Source: Cellvibrionaceae bacterium
GTDB taxonomy: Bacteria; Pseudomonadota; Gammaproteobacteria; Pseudomonadales; Cellvibrionaceae
Length of the DNA stretch: 5,654 nt
Assembly: GCA_021151615.1 (NCBI GenBank)
Contig: JAGKXA010000254.1
Location: 1 to 5,654, forward strand
Reading direction: 5' to 3'
Numbering within the stretch: position 1 is the first letter of the stretch; each line of letters begins with the position of its first letter. Made by a program: the position numbers and the translations under genes. Below the pieces are notes generated by a model. That model saw only the letters and a program-made list of their open reading frames with translations, ran no database searches and was not told the DNA's origin. Positions 4,455 to 5,654 of this stretch are shown in pieces.

Positions 4455-4844
4455 TTACAAAGACTTCAATTTGTCCAGAAACGCTTCTTTGCGGCGGCTT
4501 GATATACCGATGCGGGAACCGTCAGTTAGTACGATGGTGCCGCCTCGTTCTCTTTCAAAGGTGCGGACGTAGGAAAGATTGAGCAGGCAGGAATTATTGA
4601 CCCTGTAAAAGCAATGGCTTTTGAGCACCTTCTCGAAGTCCCCCAACGTCCTTGATGCGGTAATGCATTCGCCATTGACAAGAAATATGTTGGTGTAATT
4701 CTTGTCGCTTTCGCAGCGGATGATCGTGGGGATGGATATGGGCCTGACTTCTTTCAGGCTGGAAATGCAAATCTTCTTTTGCATGGCGGCCATCACTTCA
4801 AGGAAAAATGGATGGCCTTCAAATTGGATGTGTTCGGTATTCAT
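4455..4844 (-). CDS. Stand-alone LytTR-domain DNA-binding regulator
   Basis: A 129-residue protein that is almost entirely a LytTR DNA-binding domain (about 38-126): IIRCESDKNYTNIFLVNG, then FEKVLKSHCFYRVNNSCLLN with the family's F-x-R-x-x-x-S-x-x-x-N pattern, then LSYVRTFERERGGTIVLTDG and ISSRRKEAFLDKL. Known LytTR domains bind pairs of direct repeats. The receiver domain of AgrA/LytR-type response regulators is missing; the first 37 residues have no recognisable domain, so no phosphorylation control is visible. The start at 4844 (MNTEHIQF) is preferred to an in-frame ATG at 4931, whose extra 29 residues overlap the repeat-rich leader and look non-coding; neither has a Shine-Dalgarno site. 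It is isolated upstream by a terminator and followed after 119 bases by the membrane gene, its likely partner or target. Confidence 0.85.
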   Translation of the reverse strand: MNTEHIQFEGHPFFLEVMAAMQKKICISSLKEVRPISIPTIIRCESDKNYTNIFLVNGECITASRTLGDFEKVLKSHCFYRVNNSCLLNLSYVRTFERERGGTIVLTDGSRIGISSRRKEAFLDKLKSL

Positions 4845-4845
4845 T

Positions 4846-4998
4846 GTGGTATTTTGGATGAAAAAAAATGAGCGTAACCAGAGGTCTCTCGCCATCCAAG
4901 GTTTACCACAACCTACATGCACAAAAGACATAGCTACGCCCTTGCAGGCGTATCAGGGTCAAGAGAGTGCATGTTCTAAAAGTGGTAATTTTGGATGA
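4846..4998. repeat. Three copies of GTGGTAA(n)TTGGATG upstream of lytTR
   Basis: GTGGTATTTTGGATGA at 4846-4861, GTGGTAATTTTGGATGA at 4982-4998 (one extra A), and an inverted copy CATCCAAGGTTTACCACA at 4893-4910 sharing the outer CATCCAA and TTACCAC blocks. All lie in the 258-base gap before lytTR; the first ends two bases upstream of its ATG. Repeated conserved outer blocks with a variable centre suggest protein-binding sites, possibly for the LytTR product itself. Confidence 0.6.
4935..4952. repeat. Inverted repeat TACGCC-6-GGCGTA in the lytTR leader
   Basis: Perfect 6-bp arms TACGCC (4935-4940) and GGCGTA (4947-4952) around a 6-base centre, 91-108 bases upstream of the lytTR ATG. Followed directly by another GTATCA block (4950-4955) like that at 5020-5025. 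Possible operator. Confidence 0.35.
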
Positions 4999-5011
4999 CA
5001 CGAACTTGATT

Positions 5012-5025
5012 TGATACGAGTATCA
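5012..5025. repeat. Inverted repeat TGATAC-GA-GTATCA
   Basis: Perfect 6-bp arms around a 2-base centre, in the AT-rich lytTR upstream region. The size suits an operator for a small dimeric regulator; nothing in the window identifies the binder. Confidence 0.4.
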
Positions 5026-5077
5026 GAGAATATGTAGTGTTTTTATTTTGCTATAAGCGAGGATATTTAGTTACCTG

Positions 5078-5108
5078 TAAAGGTACGCATAACACACATC
5101 CCGAAAAA
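5078..5108 (-). promoter_or_regulatory. Candidate Bacteroidota-type promoter for lytTR
   Basis: Minus-strand TACCTTTA (5085-5078) differs from the TAnnTTTG -7 consensus in the last base, and TTTT (5108-5105) lies 19 bases upstream where TTTG is expected. It overlaps the U-run of the preceding terminator and a TACCT-GTAA-AGGTA dyad (5072-5085). It would give a leader of over 200 bases carrying all the repeats above. Weak evidence. Confidence 0.25.
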
Positions 5109-5144
5109 GAAAATGGCTGCTTCCGCTTGCGCAGAAACAGCCAT
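5103..5144 (-). terminator. Intrinsic terminator of the T9SS-tailed protein gene
   Basis: Minus-strand RNA forms a 14-bp stem (AUGGCUGUUUCUGC with GCGGAAGCAGCCAU) around a GCAA tetraloop of the stable GNRA class, followed by a U-rich run UUUCUUUUUC. It begins 19 bases after the stop codon. Two of the pairs are G-U on the minus strand but would be C-A mismatches on the plus strand, so the structure is built for minus-strand transcripts. Confidence 0.88.
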
Positions 5145-5163
5145 CTCATTGTAAAAAAGCCTA

Positions 5164-5654
5164 TTAGTGTCTCACCGTCAGTTTTGTTGTTTGAAGTAAC
5201 TCAGCGTTTCGGATAGAGAGCAGGTAAATGCCGTCTGGCAGGTACGAGCAATCAACTTTTATCTCATTGCCCATCCAGTCTGCGCTTTTGCTGAATAGAG
5301 TGCGACCAATGAGGTCGGCAACTTCGATTTGTACTGGCAAAGCAGCCCTTGCCTTGCATTTGATCGTTACCTCTCTACTTGTGGGGTTGGGATATACTGT
5401 CAACCTCCTATCGTTATCAATACCTGCCACCTGTACCGAAGGAGCCGGATCAACAGTTACGGTCTGGCGAACCACCTCGGTTCCGCATTCGTTTGAGATC
5501 GCATAGCTGATGCCCGCTGTCCCTATACTATGGCCGGAAACAACTCCCGTGCTGCTTACCGTCGCCACGGCTGGCGCGTCGCTGCTCCATGAACCACCAC
5601 TAACGGCATTTGAAAGCGTTGTCGTTCCCCCGACCTCCAGCGTTGCCATGCCTG
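5164..5654 (-). CDS. Secreted Ig-like protein, C-terminal part with T9SS sorting domain (runs off right edge)
   Basis: The frame is open to the window edge, so the first ATG at 5649 is internal and at least 163 residues of a larger protein are seen. The visible N-terminal half (VGGTTTLSNAVSGGSWSSDA, then PAVATVSSTGVVSGHSIGTA, GISYAISNECGTEV) is a bacterial Ig-like BIG2 repeat, of a type often found in tandem in large Bacteroidota surface proteins. After a linker, RRLTVYPNPTSREVTIK through EVADLIGRTLF and LPDGIYLLSIRN to the end KLTVRH is a type A T9SS C-terminal signal, which directs transport across the outer membrane and is normally cleaved by the sortase PorU. The protein is thus cell-surface or secreted; its main function lies outside the window. 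It ends at its own terminator, separating it from the regulator genes. Confidence 0.9.
   Translation of the reverse strand, partial: GMATLEVGGTTTLSNAVSGGSWSSDAPAVATVSSTGVVSGHSIGTAGISYAISNECGTEVVRQTVTVDPAPSVQVAGIDNDRRLTVYPNPTSREVTIKCKARAALPVQIEVADLIGRTLFSKSADWMGNEIKVDCSYLPDGIYLLSIRNAELLQTTKLTVRH

Noticed and set aside
4845..4931. 29-residue N-terminal extension of the LytTR protein
   Set aside because: Not LytTR-like, runs through two of the repeat copies, and has no ribosome binding site; the ATG at 4844 starts the plausible protein.

Overview
The window reads as a mobile or recently acquired segment in a Bacteroidota chromosome. Three things point there. The right end carries a C-terminal type IX secretion (T9SS) sorting domain, a system confined to that phylum. 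The DNA primase is of the cysteine-free CHC2/Toprim type common on Bacteroidota conjugative elements. The RadC-like and ArdC proteins also look like those of Bacteroidota integrative elements. Genus cannot be fixed from the sequence. Every supported gene lies on the minus strand, so transcription runs from high to low coordinates.

Right part (about 3754-5654). At the edge is the C-terminal end of a secreted Ig-like (BIG2) protein with a T9SS tail, closed by a convincing intrinsic terminator (5103-5144). About 260 bases of AT-rich, symmetry-rich DNA follow, then a stand-alone LytTR DNA-binding protein (4455-4844) and a two-helix membrane protein of unknown function (3754-4335). Two different short repeat families sit in the control regions of these genes: three copies of CATCCAA..TTACCAC upstream of lytTR, and three copies of CCGGATAAAT before the membrane gene, two of which form a hairpin that ends one base before its ATG. 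Neither gene has a Shine-Dalgarno sequence.

Left part (1-3526). A compact co-directional block: excisionase-like HTH protein, CHC2-like/Toprim primase, RadC-like JAMM protein, C5-cytosine DNA methyltransferase, a 61-residue protein, and the start of an ArdC antirestriction protein running off the left edge. Gaps are 48, 40, 29, 224 and 45 bases, and most of these genes have clean purine-rich ribosome binding sites. The set is typical of the replication, establishment and anti-restriction functions of an integrative conjugative element or related island: primase for single strands, methyltransferase and ArdC for protection from host restriction, and the HTH protein for excision or transcription.

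Most striking points: (1) inside the methyltransferase gene a second frame is open for 228 codons, begins behind its own AAAGGAG site, and ends in motifs that look like a protein rather than a chance translation; (2) the LytTR/membrane-protein pair with its dedicated repeats resembles in layout the LytTR regulatory systems known from streptococci, but in a Bacteroidota setting; (3) the primase has Asn where the second Toprim Asp is expected. The 224-base gap between the methyltransferase and the 61-residue gene has coding-like stretches without start codons and may be a decayed small gene.
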